Part shown: piece by piece, positions 35,168-43,695 of the stretch
Numbering within the stretch: position 1 is the first letter of the stretch
How the letters are laid out: each line of letters opens with the position of its first letter
Source of the DNA: Sphingopyxis sp. BE259
GTDB lineage: Bacteria; Pseudomonadota; Alphaproteobacteria; Sphingomonadales; Sphingomonadaceae
Direction: 5' to 3'
Length of the DNA stretch: 64,000 bases
Assembly: GCF_031457495.1 (NCBI RefSeq)
Contig: NZ_JAVDWM010000001.1
Coordinates: 1,352,001 to 1,416,000 of the forward strand
Translations under genes and position numbers: made by a program
Notes under the pieces: model-generated
Told to the model about the DNA's origin: nothing
The model's database searches: none
The model's input: the letters and a program-made list of their open reading frames with translations, nothing else

Positions 35168-35218
35168 ATGTAAATTACAGCAGCTTTTGGTCGCTACCTG
35201 CTGTTCAAAGCGCGCAAC

Positions 35219-35830
35219 CTAGCCCCCCAGCCATCCCGTAACTTCACCCGCGACCTTGTTCGCGGCGCGGGTCAGCGCTTCACCGACCAGCTTGGCTTCA
35301 ACCTCGCCGCCGATCGCCTCGCGCGCTTCGAAGCGGCGCTGGCTGACCGTTTTGCCACCCGCGGCGACCAGCATTGCCTGATAGACGACGACCGCTTCGC
35401 CCGTCCGTGCATCGACGCCGAATTCCATCAGTTGTCCGGCAAGCTGTTCGCCCGGCGCGGTCAGATATTGCCCTTCGTCCAGCACTACGCGCGATGTGCG
35501 CGCGGACACCGTTTCCGACACAAGCCGCTGGAACAGGCGCTGCGGCGCCTCGACCCATTGTGCGTCCTTGACGTAGGTAACGCTGCTGTTGTCCTGCTGC
35601 ACCGGGATGCGCGTCGTGCGCAGTTTCTGCGGCGCGGTCGGGATCAGGATGGTCAGCGTCGACGCGTCGGTGGCGGTGCGGGCGGCGCCCGCCGAAGGAG
35701 CGGCGGCGGCGTCGAGCGTCAACAGGAACGGCGGGGTCTTGCCGCCCAGGCCGATGCACGCCGACAGCGAGACGGCAAAGGCGGCGGCGAGCAGCGGGGT
35801 GCGGAGATGGCGGATCATGATCGTCCTCAT
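35219..35830 (-). CDS. ABC-type transport auxiliary lipoprotein (PqiC/LprB-like)
   Basis: A 203-residue outer-membrane-type lipoprotein. The signal peptide ends with the lipobox LSAC (AAAFAVSLSACIGLGGKTPP). The mature domain matches the ABC-type transport auxiliary component family (formerly DUF330), found at the end of Mla/Pqi-type lipid transport operons: FLLTL near the N-terminus, a RIPVQQDNSSVTYVKDAQWV block and WVEAPQRLFQRLVSETV. It probably connects the periplasmic MCE protein to the outer membrane. It overlaps the MlaD gene by 4 nt; a second ATG four codons in (MIRHLR) is possible. Last gene of the four-gene lipid transport operon. Confidence 0.9.
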   Translation of the reverse strand: MRTIMIRHLRTPLLAAAFAVSLSACIGLGGKTPPFLLTLDAAAAPSAGAARTATDASTLTILIPTAPQKLRTTRIPVQQDNSSVTYVKDAQWVEAPQRLFQRLVSETVSARTSRVVLDEGQYLTAPGEQLAGQLMEFGVDARTGEAVVVYQAMLVAAGGKTVSQRRFEAREAIGGEVEAKLVGEALTRAANKVAGEVTGWLGG

Positions 35831-36768
35831 TGCTTGTAATCGGGCAGCTTGCTGCCGCCCAGAACGGCGCCGGCACCCTGCTGGTCGAGCTTGTCAGTCA
35901 GGCTGGACAGCGAGGCAGACGTGCGGCGCAGGTCGCGGATCAGCGCATTGGCTTCGGGGATCGTCGTTTCGCTGAAGGTTTTCAGGCCTGGCCGCGCGTC
36001 GGCGATCGCGCCCTCCAGCGTGGCCATCGATTCACTGGCCGAACGCAGCGTTTTGCGCAGATCCTGCATCGCGGGATCGACGTTGCGGTCGATCGTGCCC
36101 TGCGCCGACGCCGCGAGATTGCCGATCTGTTCGGCGGCGACCCCGGTCTGCTGGATCGCAATTCGCGTGTCGGCGAGCGCCTTTTCGATCGCGGGGCCGT
36201 TGCGCGCGAGGATCGCGGTGCTGGCTTCGACATTGTCGAGGATCGCGGCAAAGCTCGCCTGATTGCGGTCGTCGGCGAGTTCGGCGAGCCGTTCGGTCAG
36301 CGTCGACAATCGCTGGAGCAACTGCGGCGCGGTGTTGAGCAATTCGCCCAGCCCACCCACGCGGGTCGGGATCACGGGCTTGCCCGCCGGACCCTTGTCG
36401 GCGATCGCGGGCGCGCCCTTGACGGCGCCGTCGAGTGAAATCTGCGACACACCGGTGAAGCCGACGCCTTCAAGCGCCGCGGTCGTGCCTTGCAGCACGG
36501 GCACGCCCTCGTTCACCTCGATGCGGACGCGGACGAATTGGGGATCGTCGGGCCACAGCGCAATTTCGCGCACCTGTCCTGACGGTACCCCCGAAAACTG
36601 AACCGCCGCGCCCTTGTTCAGGCCATCGACCGACTGTTTGAAAAAGATGTCATATTCGCGCTTCGTGCCGCCGCTGTCATTGGCCAGCCAGACGATGAAA
36701 AAGGCGAGCGCCGCAGTAAAGAACAGGACGAAGGCGCCGACCAGGACGTTGTTCGAGCGAGTTTCCAT
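35827..36768 (-). CDS. mlaD: MlaD family (MCE domain) lipid-binding protein
   Basis: A 313-residue periplasmic protein anchored by one N-terminal helix (VLVGAFVLFFTAALAFFIVW). The MCE domain follows (about residues 37-120: YDIFFKQSVDGLNKGAAVQF, SGVPSGQVREI, LEGVGFTGVSQISLDG). A long coiled-coil tail ends in an Ala/Gly-rich stretch. MCE proteins form a hexameric ring carrying phospholipids between the inner-membrane ABC transporter and the outer membrane. Its start codon overlaps the stop of the ATPase gene by one base, and its stop overlaps the lipoprotein start. The tail (TEVSEL-type amphipathic repeats) is longer than in E. coli MlaD, which lacks it. Confidence 0.9.
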   Translation of the reverse strand: METRSNNVLVGAFVLFFTAALAFFIVWLANDSGGTKREYDIFFKQSVDGLNKGAAVQFSGVPSGQVREIALWPDDPQFVRVRIEVNEGVPVLQGTTAALEGVGFTGVSQISLDGAVKGAPAIADKGPAGKPVIPTRVGGLGELLNTAPQLLQRLSTLTERLAELADDRNQASFAAILDNVEASTAILARNGPAIEKALADTRIAIQQTGVAAEQIGNLAASAQGTIDRNVDPAMQDLRKTLRSASESMATLEGAIADARPGLKTFSETTIPEANALIRDLRRTSASLSSLTDKLDQQGAGAVLGGSKLPDYKQ

Positions 36769-37646
36769 CAGCTTTTCCTATCGCCGGCCAACACCTTGGC
36801 CTGACTAGTTTGGTTTCCGCCCGCCGCGGCCCGGCCGCGGGGTCCGTTGAAATAATCCTGTATCCAGGGATGCTCGGTGGCAAGCAATTCCGGGATGGTG
36901 CCAACCGCGATCACCTTCTTTTCGGCCAGCACCGCGACGCGGTCGCACGTGGCATACAGCGAGTCGAGGTCATGGGTGATGAGGAAGACGGTGAGCCCCA
37001 TCGTGTCGGCCAGCTCGCGGATCAACTCGTCGAACTTGGCGGCCCCGATCGGGTCGAGCCCGGCAGTCGGTTCGTCAAGGAACAGCAGCGCGGGATCGAG
37101 CGCCAGGCTGCGCGCCAGCCCGGCGCGCTTGACCATGCCGCCCGACAGCTCGGCGGGGTATTTCGGCCCCGCATCGGGGGGGAGGCCGACCATTGCGACC
37201 TTATACGCCGCAATTTCGTCGAGGAGTTTCTGGTCGGTGCGCGGATAATATTCGCGCAGCGGCACCTGAATATTTTCCGCGACGCTCAGGGTCGAAAATA
37301 GCGCCCCGCCCTGGAACATCACGCCCCAGCGGCGGCGCAGATCGCGCGATTCCTCTTCGTTGGCGATTGTGTCGAGCGTCTTGCCATAGACCTCGATCTC
37401 GCCCGCTGCGGGGGTTTGCAGGCCGATGATCGACCGCATCAGCACCGACTTGCCGGTCCCCGATCCGCCGACGACCCCCATGATCTCGCCCGACCGGACG
37501 TCGAGGTCGAGCCCGTCGTGGATCACTGCGTCGCCGAACTGGTTGACCAGCCCGCGGATGCGGATGGCATAGTCGAACGCCTCGGGCTGCACCGCATCGG
37601 CGGCTGCGAGCTCTTCGGCAACTTGGGCGTCGATCTCTTCGGTCAT
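36768..37646 (-). CDS. mlaF: Lipid transporter ATP-binding protein, MlaF family
   Basis: A 292-residue ABC ATPase. Walker A is GGSGTGKS, the signature is LSGGMVKRAGLARSL, Walker B is LLFLDEPTAGLDP, and the switch histidine is in LITHDLDSL. The ATPase powers lipid movement by the MlaE permease. The ATG at 37646 overlaps the permease stop (TGATG); an ATG three codons upstream (37655, MELMTEE) is also possible. The N-terminal extension of about 25 acidic residues before the ABC core is unusual but short. A much longer open frame that reads into the permease gene is an off-frame artefact. Confidence 0.93.
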   Translation of the reverse strand: MTEEIDAQVAEELAAADAVQPEAFDYAIRIRGLVNQFGDAVIHDGLDLDVRSGEIMGVVGGSGTGKSVLMRSIIGLQTPAAGEIEVYGKTLDTIANEEESRDLRRRWGVMFQGGALFSTLSVAENIQVPLREYYPRTDQKLLDEIAAYKVAMVGLPPDAGPKYPAELSGGMVKRAGLARSLALDPALLFLDEPTAGLDPIGAAKFDELIRELADTMGLTVFLITHDLDSLYATCDRVAVLAEKKVIAVGTIPELLATEHPWIQDYFNGPRGRAAAGGNQTSQAKVLAGDRKS

Positions 37647-38752
37647 CAATTCCATCCGATCGAGGAAAAGAAGACCGCAAACATCGCATCGAGAACGATG
37701 ACCAGGAAGATCGCGGCGACCACCGCCGACGTCGTGCGCTGGCCAACCTCCTCGGCGTTCTGGCGCACCTGCATGCCCTCGTAACAGCCGGTGACTCCGA
37801 TCAATATGCCGAACACCGGCGCCTTGATCAGCATCGCCCAGAAATCGGTCATCGGGATGATGTCGCGCAGCAACTGGACATAGGTGACCGGCGGGATGTC
37901 GAGCCCGATCCAGCAGAATACCCCGCCGCCGATGATCGCGCAGATGCTGGCGTAAAAGCCGAGCAGCGGCATCAGGATCGTCGCGGCGGCAACGCGCGGC
38001 AGCACGATCGCCTCCATCGGCGAGACGCCGATCGTGCGCATCGCGTCGATTTCCTCGGTCAGCTTCATCGTGCCGATCTGCGCCGCAAAGGCGCTGCCCG
38101 ACCGACCCGCGACCATTATCGCGGTCATCAACAGGCCGAGTTCGCGGATCGACGCGCGACCGACCAGATTGACGGTAAACACTTCCAGCCCGAACTGGCG
38201 CAGCTGGACCGCGCCCTGCTGTGCAACGACGATACCGATCAGGAATGTCATCAGGCCGATGATGGGGAGGGCGTCGACGCCGACGGTCTGGAACCGCGTC
38301 ACGATCGCGTGCCAGCGCAGCCGCCGCCGGGCGCGGAGCTGGGTGCCGAGCGCCATGATCATCGCGCCGAAAAAGCCGACGATGCCGAGCAGTTCGTTCC
38401 ACACCGCCATGCTGGCGACGCCGACCTGTTCGAGCATGCGGACCAGCGGCGGGCGACGGTCGCGGTGGACGCGATATTCGCTCTTGTCGCTGGCCAAGGC
38501 GTCGAGCAGCCGCTGTGCTTCCGGGCTGGCGCCGGTCACCTTGGCGCCATGCTCGTTGACGGTGCGGGTGACGATCCAGGCGCCGACGGTGTCGATCCGT
38601 TCGAGCGCCGACAGGTCGAGGGTGGCGATCGGGCCGAGCGCGTCGAGCCGCGCCGGCAGATCGCCGAGCCGCGCCAGCGTCAACCGGCCGGTGAAGCGGA
38701 TGTCGGTGCCATTCGCACCTTCGCTCTGTTCGAAATCCGCCCGGGCCACCAT
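37646..38752 (-). CDS. mlaE: MlaE family lipid transporter permease with N-terminal STAS-like domain
   Basis: A 368-residue inner-membrane permease. The MlaE core is clear (FLIGIVVAQQGAVQLRQFGL, RELGLLMTAIMVAGRSGSAF, MRTIGVSPMEAIVLPRVAAA, VFGILIGVTGCYEGMQV). The first 90 or so residues form a STAS/MlaB-like domain (FTGRLTLARLGDLPARLDAL, IATLDLSALERIDTVGAWIV) that in E. coli is the separate protein MlaB. First gene of the minus-strand operon mlaE-mlaF-mlaD-lipoprotein, 90 nt from the divergent HAD phosphatase gene. The transporter maintains outer-membrane lipid asymmetry in the better studied systems; the direction of transport here cannot be read from sequence. Confidence 0.93.
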   Translation of the reverse strand: MVARADFEQSEGANGTDIRFTGRLTLARLGDLPARLDALGPIATLDLSALERIDTVGAWIVTRTVNEHGAKVTGASPEAQRLLDALASDKSEYRVHRDRRPPLVRMLEQVGVASMAVWNELLGIVGFFGAMIMALGTQLRARRRLRWHAIVTRFQTVGVDALPIIGLMTFLIGIVVAQQGAVQLRQFGLEVFTVNLVGRASIRELGLLMTAIMVAGRSGSAFAAQIGTMKLTEEIDAMRTIGVSPMEAIVLPRVAAATILMPLLGFYASICAIIGGGVFCWIGLDIPPVTYVQLLRDIIPMTDFWAMLIKAPVFGILIGVTGCYEGMQVRQNAEEVGQRTTSAVVAAIFLVIVLDAMFAVFFSSIGWN

Positions 38753-38842
38753 CGTGCGGAGGACATTGTATTATTTGCCCGATCACGGCAAGCGAATCCC
38801 GTCCCCCTTGGCCGCTGCGCGGCGCGGCTCTATGATGGGCGC

Positions 38843-39574
38843 ATGGAAACGCTGCCGATCGCCCCGCCCACCGATTACGCGCACCGCGTGGCGATGTACG
38901 ACATGGACCGAACAATAACTCGATCAGGGACTTACAGCGGGTTCTTGATGCATGTTGCGGGGCGCCGCCAGCAATGGCGGCTGTTGCTGTTGCCGCTCGT
39001 CGGGCTGGCGAGCGCCGCCTATGCGCTGCGCCTGATCGACCGGTCGCGGCTGAAAGCGATCAACCTGCGGCTGCTGGTCGGGCCGCGGTTCCAGCGCGCC
39101 GAAATTGCGCCGCTCGCCGAAAGCTATGCCGACAAGGTGGTGGCGCGCGGGCTGCATCCCGCCGCGCTCGAACAGATCGCCGCCGATCGCGAGGCCGGGT
39201 ATCGGTTGCTGCTCGCGACCGCATCCTTCCATCTCTACGTCGATGCGATCGCCAAGCGGCTGGGGATGGACGATGTGCTGGCGACCCGGCTCGACGAACC
39301 TGATGGTGCCGACCATATCCACGCGCGCCTGTCGGGCGACAATTGTTATGGGGATGCCAAATTCGCCCGGATCGACGGCTGGATGGCCGCCAACGCGATC
39401 ACCCGCGACAGCGCCCATATCCGCGCCTATTCGGACCATCTGTCCGACCATCCCATGCTGCGCTTTGCCGATGAGGCGGTGGCGACGACGCCGTCGCGCG
39501 GGCTGAAGAAGCTGGCGCCGCAGATGGGCTGGTCGGTGGTCGATTGGCGGGCAGCGAAGCGGCGCCCCAAATAG
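38843..39574 (+). CDS. HAD-IB family phosphatase (CicA-like)
   Basis: A 243-residue haloacid-dehalogenase-type hydrolase. The nucleophile motif is YDMDRTITRSGTYSGFL (D-x-D-x-T), motif II lies in LLLATASFHLYVDA, and motifs III/IV in RAYSDHLSDHPMLRFADEAV. Aromatic and hydrophobic residues dominate the cap. It matches the HAD-IB group that includes the Caulobacter cytokinesis-related CicA and phosphoserine phosphatase relatives. The substrate is unknown. The ATG at 38843 is chosen; a longer upstream reading runs into the divergent mlaE gene and is not supported. A terminator follows immediately. Confidence 0.87.
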   Translation: METLPIAPPTDYAHRVAMYDMDRTITRSGTYSGFLMHVAGRRQQWRLLLLPLVGLASAAYALRLIDRSRLKAINLRLLVGPRFQRAEIAPLAESYADKVVARGLHPAALEQIAADREAGYRLLLATASFHLYVDAIAKRLGMDDVLATRLDEPDGADHIHARLSGDNCYGDAKFARIDGWMAANAITRDSAHIRAYSDHLSDHPMLRFADEAVATTPSRGLKKLAPQMGWSVVDWRAAKRRPK

Positions 39575-39606
39575 CCCTCCCCCTTGATGGGGGAGGGTTT
39601 TGTGTT
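39575..39606 (+). terminator. Terminator between the HAD phosphatase and cystathionine gamma-synthase genes
   Basis: A perfect 9-bp stem (CCCTCCCCC / GGGGGAGGG) with a TTGAT loop is followed by TTTTGTGTTT. It begins at the stop codon of the HAD gene and lies 3 nt before the end of the convergent PLP-enzyme gene. Confidence 0.85.
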
Positions 39607-39608
39607 TC

Positions 39609-40934
39609 TCAAACCGCGTCCAGCGCCTGCGCGAAATCGGCGATCAAATCGTCGGCGTCCTCGATGCCGATCGAGATGCGGACCAGATTGTCGGTGATCC
39701 CCATCAACGCCTTGCGCGCGTCGGGTACCGACAGATGGGTCATCGCCGCGGGGTGGCTGGCCAGCGTTTCGGTGCCGCCCAAGCTGACGGCCAGCTTGGC
39801 GATCTTCAGCGCGTCCAAGAAACGAAAGCTCTCCGCCTCGCCGCCCTTGATGAACAGCGAAAAGGTTGATCCGGCGCCGGTGCAATGACGCTCGAAAATA
39901 TCCTTTTGCGATCCTTCGGGCAGGAAGCCGAGGTAGCCGAGGCCTTCGACCTTGGGATGATCGCGCAACCACGCGCAAACTTTTTCAGCGTTTTCTCCGG
40001 CGCGGCTCATCCGCAGTTCGACGGTTTCCATCGACCGCAGCAGCATCCACGCGGTGTGCGGGTCGCAGATCGTGCCGATTGTGTTGCGCATCATGCGGAT
40101 CGGCCCGAGCCAATGCTTCGATCCCAGCACCCCGCCCGCGACCAGATCGCTGTGGCCCCCGGCATATTTGGTCAGGCTGTAGAGGACGATGTCGGCGCCA
40201 TGCGCCAGCGGCTTTGACCACAGGGGGCCAAGGAAGGTGTTGTCGATCGCGATCGGCGGCCGCGCGCCTTCGGCAAAGGCGGCGTCGGTCGCGGCGCGCA
40301 TCGCCTGGACATCGACCAGCGCATTCGTGGGGTTAGCGGGGCTTTCCAGATAGACCATCGCGACCTTGCCGCCCTGATCGGCCGCCATCTGTTTGGCACG
40401 GGTCAGGATCGCGTCCATCTCGTCACGCGACGCCTCGGCGGGGAAGTCCACATAAGTCGCGCCGAACCGCGACAGAATGCGTGCGATCAGCGTTTCAGTG
40501 GCAGCGTAGAGCGGTCCCGAATGGACGATGACGTCGTTCATGCTGACGTGCGCGAGGAGCAGGGTGGCGATTGCCGACATGCCCGACGAGAACACGAGCG
40601 CATCCTCGGCCTTTTCCCAGACGCCCAGCCGCGCTTCGAGGATTTCCTGATTCGGGCCGTTGAAACGCGAATAGACCAAGCCGTCGGCGCCGCCCGGGCG
40701 CTTGCCGGTGATCCCCTCGAAATGATGCTTGCCCGCCGCGGCGCTTTCGAACGCAAAGGTCGAGGTCAGGAAGATCGGCGGCTTCAGCGACCCTTCGGAC
40801 AGCATCGGATCATAGCCATAACCCATCATCAGTGTCGCCGGGGACAGTTCGCGCCCGCCGATTTCGGTGACGTCCTGCTTGGGCTTGCGGCGCGGGCTGG
40901 TGCCGGTGAGGTCGCTGTTGTCGATCGGGGGCAT
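39609..40934 (-). CDS. Cystathionine gamma-synthase / O-succinylhomoserine sulfhydrylase family PLP enzyme
   Basis: A 441-residue fold-type I PLP enzyme of the Cys/Met metabolism family. The PLP lysine is in VLYSLTKYAGGHSDLVAGGV; the phosphate-binding region (FSSGMSAIATLLL) and cofactor Asp (IAIDNTFLGPLWSKPL) are conserved. Members make cystathionine or homocysteine from activated homoserine, or degrade cystathionine or methionine. The N-terminal extension (MPPIDNSDLTGTSPRRKPKQ) and the KYAGGH variant fit the 'cystathionine gamma-synthase family protein' subgroup found in alphaproteobacteria, for which the exact reaction is less certain. No met genes lie next to it. Confidence 0.9.
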   Translation of the reverse strand: MPPIDNSDLTGTSPRRKPKQDVTEIGGRELSPATLMMGYGYDPMLSEGSLKPPIFLTSTFAFESAAAGKHHFEGITGKRPGGADGLVYSRFNGPNQEILEARLGVWEKAEDALVFSSGMSAIATLLLAHVSMNDVIVHSGPLYAATETLIARILSRFGATYVDFPAEASRDEMDAILTRAKQMAADQGGKVAMVYLESPANPTNALVDVQAMRAATDAAFAEGARPPIAIDNTFLGPLWSKPLAHGADIVLYSLTKYAGGHSDLVAGGVLGSKHWLGPIRMMRNTIGTICDPHTAWMLLRSMETVELRMSRAGENAEKVCAWLRDHPKVEGLGYLGFLPEGSQKDIFERHCTGAGSTFSLFIKGGEAESFRFLDALKIAKLAVSLGGTETLASHPAAMTHLSVPDARKALMGITDNLVRISIGIEDADDLIADFAQALDAV

Positions 40935-40993
40935 ATTGTTGTCCTTGGGGTCAGATTAGTTTCGATTGCAACTAGCGCCCTTTGCCCCGCGCG

Positions 40994-42400
40994 TCACCCC
41001 AACATCGCTACGGCCCAGATGACTCCGATCAACAGCGGCACGCCCAGGACGTCGAGCGCCAATCCGGCCTTCAACATCCGCGGCAGCGCGATATGGCCGG
41101 TCGCCCAGGCAAGCGCGTTGGGACCGGTGCCCGACGGTAGCATGAACCCCCAACTGGCCGCCATCGCAACCGGCAACGCGAGCAGGATCGGGTCGACCCC
41201 GGTCGCCGCGATCAGCGCCGCGAGCACTGGCATGATGCCGCTGGCGGTCGCGACATTGCTGGCAAATTCGGTGATCAGGATGGTCAGCGCGACGATGATC
41301 GCGGCGAGCGCGATCGTCGGGATGCTGCCGAGCGGGGCCAGAACGGCGCCCAGCCACGCCGCCAGCCCGCTGGCGGTGATCGCTGCAGCGAGCGCGAGAC
41401 CGCCGCCGAACATCATGATCACGCCCCACGGCGCGCGATCGGCCTCTTTCCAGATCAGTAGCGGACGGCCGGTGCCGTCGGGGAGCACGAACAAGAGCAG
41501 ACTGCCCGCCACCGCGATCGTGCCGTCGGTCAGGGCGCCCTTGGGCAGGAAGGGTTCGAGCCACGGCTGTGCGATCCAGGCGAGCAGGACGAGCAGGAAG
41601 ACTGGGACAACACGGCGTTCGGCGGTCGACCAGATCGCCTGCTTTCCCAGTGCCGATGCCGCCGCGACGCCGTCAAAGGGATGCGCTGCAAGACGCTGGA
41701 CCCGCGCAATAATGATCATCGCGGCCGGCGTGGCGAGCAGCACGACGGGGACGCCGTAAATCGCCCAGTCGAGAAACGAAATGCGAAGCCCAAGTGCCTT
41801 TTCGATCAGCCCCGCGGCGATCGCGTTGGTCGGGCTGCCGACCAGCGTGCCGAGCCCACCGATCGACGCGGCAAAGGCGATGCCCATCATCACCGCGCCG
41901 GCAAATCCCTCGGTCTCGCCTTCGCGTATACCACCGGCGCGCACCACGGCGAGCGCGATCGGGATCATGATCAGCGCGGTCGAGGTGTTGGAAATGAACA
42001 TGCTGAGCAGCGCGGTTGCCGCCATGAAGGCGAACAGCAGCCCGGTCGCGGTCGGCGCAGCGCGTTTGAGCAGCGCCAGCGCAAGGCGACGATGCAGGCC
42101 GACCCGCTCGATCGCGAGCGCGAGGAAGGCGCCGCCGAGGATCAGGAACAGGATCGGCGAATAATATTCCTTGGCGATGGCATTGGCGTCCATCACCCCG
42201 AATGCGGGAACCAGCAGGAAGGGGAGCAGCGCGGTGACGGTCAGCGGCATCGCCTCGGTCATCCACCAGATCGCCATCAGCACCGTCATCGCAGCGACAT
42301 GCCAAGCGGTGGTTTCCATGCCCGCGGGGGCGGGGAGGGCGAGCATGACGATGAAAGTCAGCAGGCCACCGATCAGTCCAAGCAGGCGCGTGCGTGTCAT
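40994..42400 (-). CDS. DASS-family (SLC13) anion symporter
   Basis: A 468-residue inner-membrane transporter with about 11-12 helices, of the divalent anion:Na+ symporter family (di/tricarboxylates or sulfate). The conserved SNT-type cation loops are visible: FISNTSTALIMIPIALAVV and FASNVATASGIMPVLAALI. The MWWMTEAMPLTVTALLPFLL segment near the N-terminus and the FMLPSGTGPNAL segment are also conserved. It lies 18 nt after pgeF on the same strand, so it may be the last gene of the lgt-midA-GNAT-pgeF operon, though a metabolic link is not obvious. The substrate cannot be assigned. Confidence 0.92.
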   Translation of the reverse strand: MTRTRLLGLIGGLLTFIVMLALPAPAGMETTAWHVAAMTVLMAIWWMTEAMPLTVTALLPFLLVPAFGVMDANAIAKEYYSPILFLILGGAFLALAIERVGLHRRLALALLKRAAPTATGLLFAFMAATALLSMFISNTSTALIMIPIALAVVRAGGIREGETEGFAGAVMMGIAFAASIGGLGTLVGSPTNAIAAGLIEKALGLRISFLDWAIYGVPVVLLATPAAMIIIARVQRLAAHPFDGVAAASALGKQAIWSTAERRVVPVFLLVLLAWIAQPWLEPFLPKGALTDGTIAVAGSLLLFVLPDGTGRPLLIWKEADRAPWGVIMMFGGGLALAAAITASGLAAWLGAVLAPLGSIPTIALAAIIVALTILITEFASNVATASGIMPVLAALIAATGVDPILLALPVAMAASWGFMLPSGTGPNALAWATGHIALPRMLKAGLALDVLGVPLLIGVIWAVAMLG

Positions 42401-42418
42401 CCGTCCCCCGAACGCTTG

Positions 42419-43180
42419 TTAGGTCAGGCCGATCACCGACAATTGGCGGCCATAGCTGTTCTCGTTTTTATGGCACGCGCGGCGATAGCTGAAATAGTCG
42501 TCCGCCTCGGCATAAGTGTCCTGTCCGCCGATGGCAATTCGCACAACCCCCGCTGCGGCAAGCCGCGCCGCGACATAGGCGGCGATGTCGAACATCGCGT
42601 GGCCGGGCTTGGCCGCCGCAAAGAAGCGTTCGTTGGCGGGGTCGTCGGCGGTGAAACGCTGCACAAATCCATCGTCGACCTCATAGGAAGCCCGGGCAAT
42701 GCACGGGCCGATCGCGGCGGCAATGTTCGTGCGGCGCGCGCCAAGGCGTTCCATCGCGGTCAGCGTTGCATCGGTTACCCCGGCGAGCGCGCCTTTCCAT
42801 CCGGCGTGTGCCGCGCCGACGACACCGGCGTCGCGGTCGGCGAACAGCACCGGCACGCAATCGGCAGTCAATATGCCCAGCAGGATGCCGGGGGTGCACG
42901 TCGCGAGGGCATCGGCTTCCGGTCGCGCGGTCGGTTCGCTGTCGCCATCGACGATGACGCAGCGGTTGCCGTGGACCTGATAGACGCCGGTCAGCGCCCC
43001 GCCGGGCAGCACCGAATCGGCCACGCGCCGCCGGTTCTCGGCAATCAGCGCCGGGTCGTCGCCCGACCCCAGGCCGCAGTTGAGCGAGGCGACTTCGCCC
43101 GTCGACACCCCGCCGCGACGGCCGAAGAAGCCGTGCGCGATGCCGTCGAGCGTCGCCGCCGTGACAAACGGCGCGATCAC
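42419..43180 (-). CDS. pgeF: Peptidoglycan editing factor PgeF (multicopper-type fold, YfiH family)
   Basis: A 253-residue protein of the YfiH/laccase-fold family. The metal-binding pattern is present: VYQVHGNRC, LTADCVPVLFAD and GAAHAGWKGALAGV, plus the conserved IGPCIARASYEVDD. In E. coli the family corrects misincorporation of L-serine in peptidoglycan precursors; purine nucleoside phosphorylase activity is also reported for homologues. It starts with GTG, overlapping the GNAT gene stop by 4 nt (GTGA). Fourth gene of the lgt operon, consistent with an envelope role. Confidence 0.93.
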   Translation of the reverse strand: MIAPFVTAATLDGIAHGFFGRRGGVSTGEVASLNCGLGSGDDPALIAENRRRVADSVLPGGALTGVYQVHGNRCVIVDGDSEPTARPEADALATCTPGILLGILTADCVPVLFADRDAGVVGAAHAGWKGALAGVTDATLTAMERLGARRTNIAAAIGPCIARASYEVDDGFVQRFTADDPANERFFAAAKPGHAMFDIAAYVAARLAAAGVVRIAIGGQDTYAEADDYFSYRRACHKNENSYGRQLSVIGLT

Positions 43181-43695
43181 AGGTCGAGCCTGAAAAAACG
43201 ATCTTCGTCGACATGATTGCCGACGCGAAATTCGTTGCGGCCGACGTCATAGAAACCATAGCGGCGGTAGAAGGCCTGGGCGCGGTCGTTTTCGGTAAAC
43301 ACGGTCAGGTAGAGGATTGACGCCCGCGCCCGCGCCCAGGCGATGCCCCAATCCATCAGCGCCGCGGCAACGCCGGTGCCTTTGGCGGCTTCGGCGACAT
43401 AGAGCTGATGCAATTCGACGGCGCTGTCGGTTGGCTGCTCGGCTGGCAGGTCGAAATCGACCGGTCCCATCTTGATATAGCCCAAGATCGCGCCCGCCGT
43501 GTCGCGGACCAGCGCGATCGCATAGCCGGGGTTGGCGAGCTGGGCCCGAACGCGGTCGGGCGGGTTCCAGTCGGCGAGGAAGGTCGCCAGGTCGGCCGCG
43601 TCATAGATATGACCGAAGGTGTGGGTGAAAGACCCGTTGGCAAAGGCGGCAATCGCTTCCGCGTCGCCAGGCGTTGCCAATTGCAGGGCGGTCAT
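43177..43695 (-). CDS. GNAT family N-acetyltransferase
   Basis: A 172-residue acetyl-CoA-dependent N-acetyltransferase. The acetyl-CoA-binding segment is LHQLYVAEAAKGTGVAAALM (Q/R-x-x-G-x-G/A variant), followed by ILYLTVFTENDRAQAFYRRY, the standard strand-helix that closes the fold. The acceptor substrate is unknown; relatives acetylate polyamines, aminoglycosides or protein N-termini. It overlaps both neighbours (midA by 4 nt, pgeF by 4 nt), so it is translated as part of the operon. Confidence 0.9.
   Translation of the reverse strand: MTALQLATPGDAEAIAAFANGSFTHTFGHIYDAADLATFLADWNPPDRVRAQLANPGYAIALVRDTAGAILGYIKMGPVDFDLPAEQPTDSAVELHQLYVAEAAKGTGVAAALMDWGIAWARARASILYLTVFTENDRAQAFYRRYGFYDVGRNEFRVGNHVDEDRFFRLDL

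Noticed and set aside
37647..38915. A long upstream extension of the mlaF frame
   Set aside because: It reads through the mlaE gene in the wrong frame; the MlaF core starts with the overlapping ATG at 37646.
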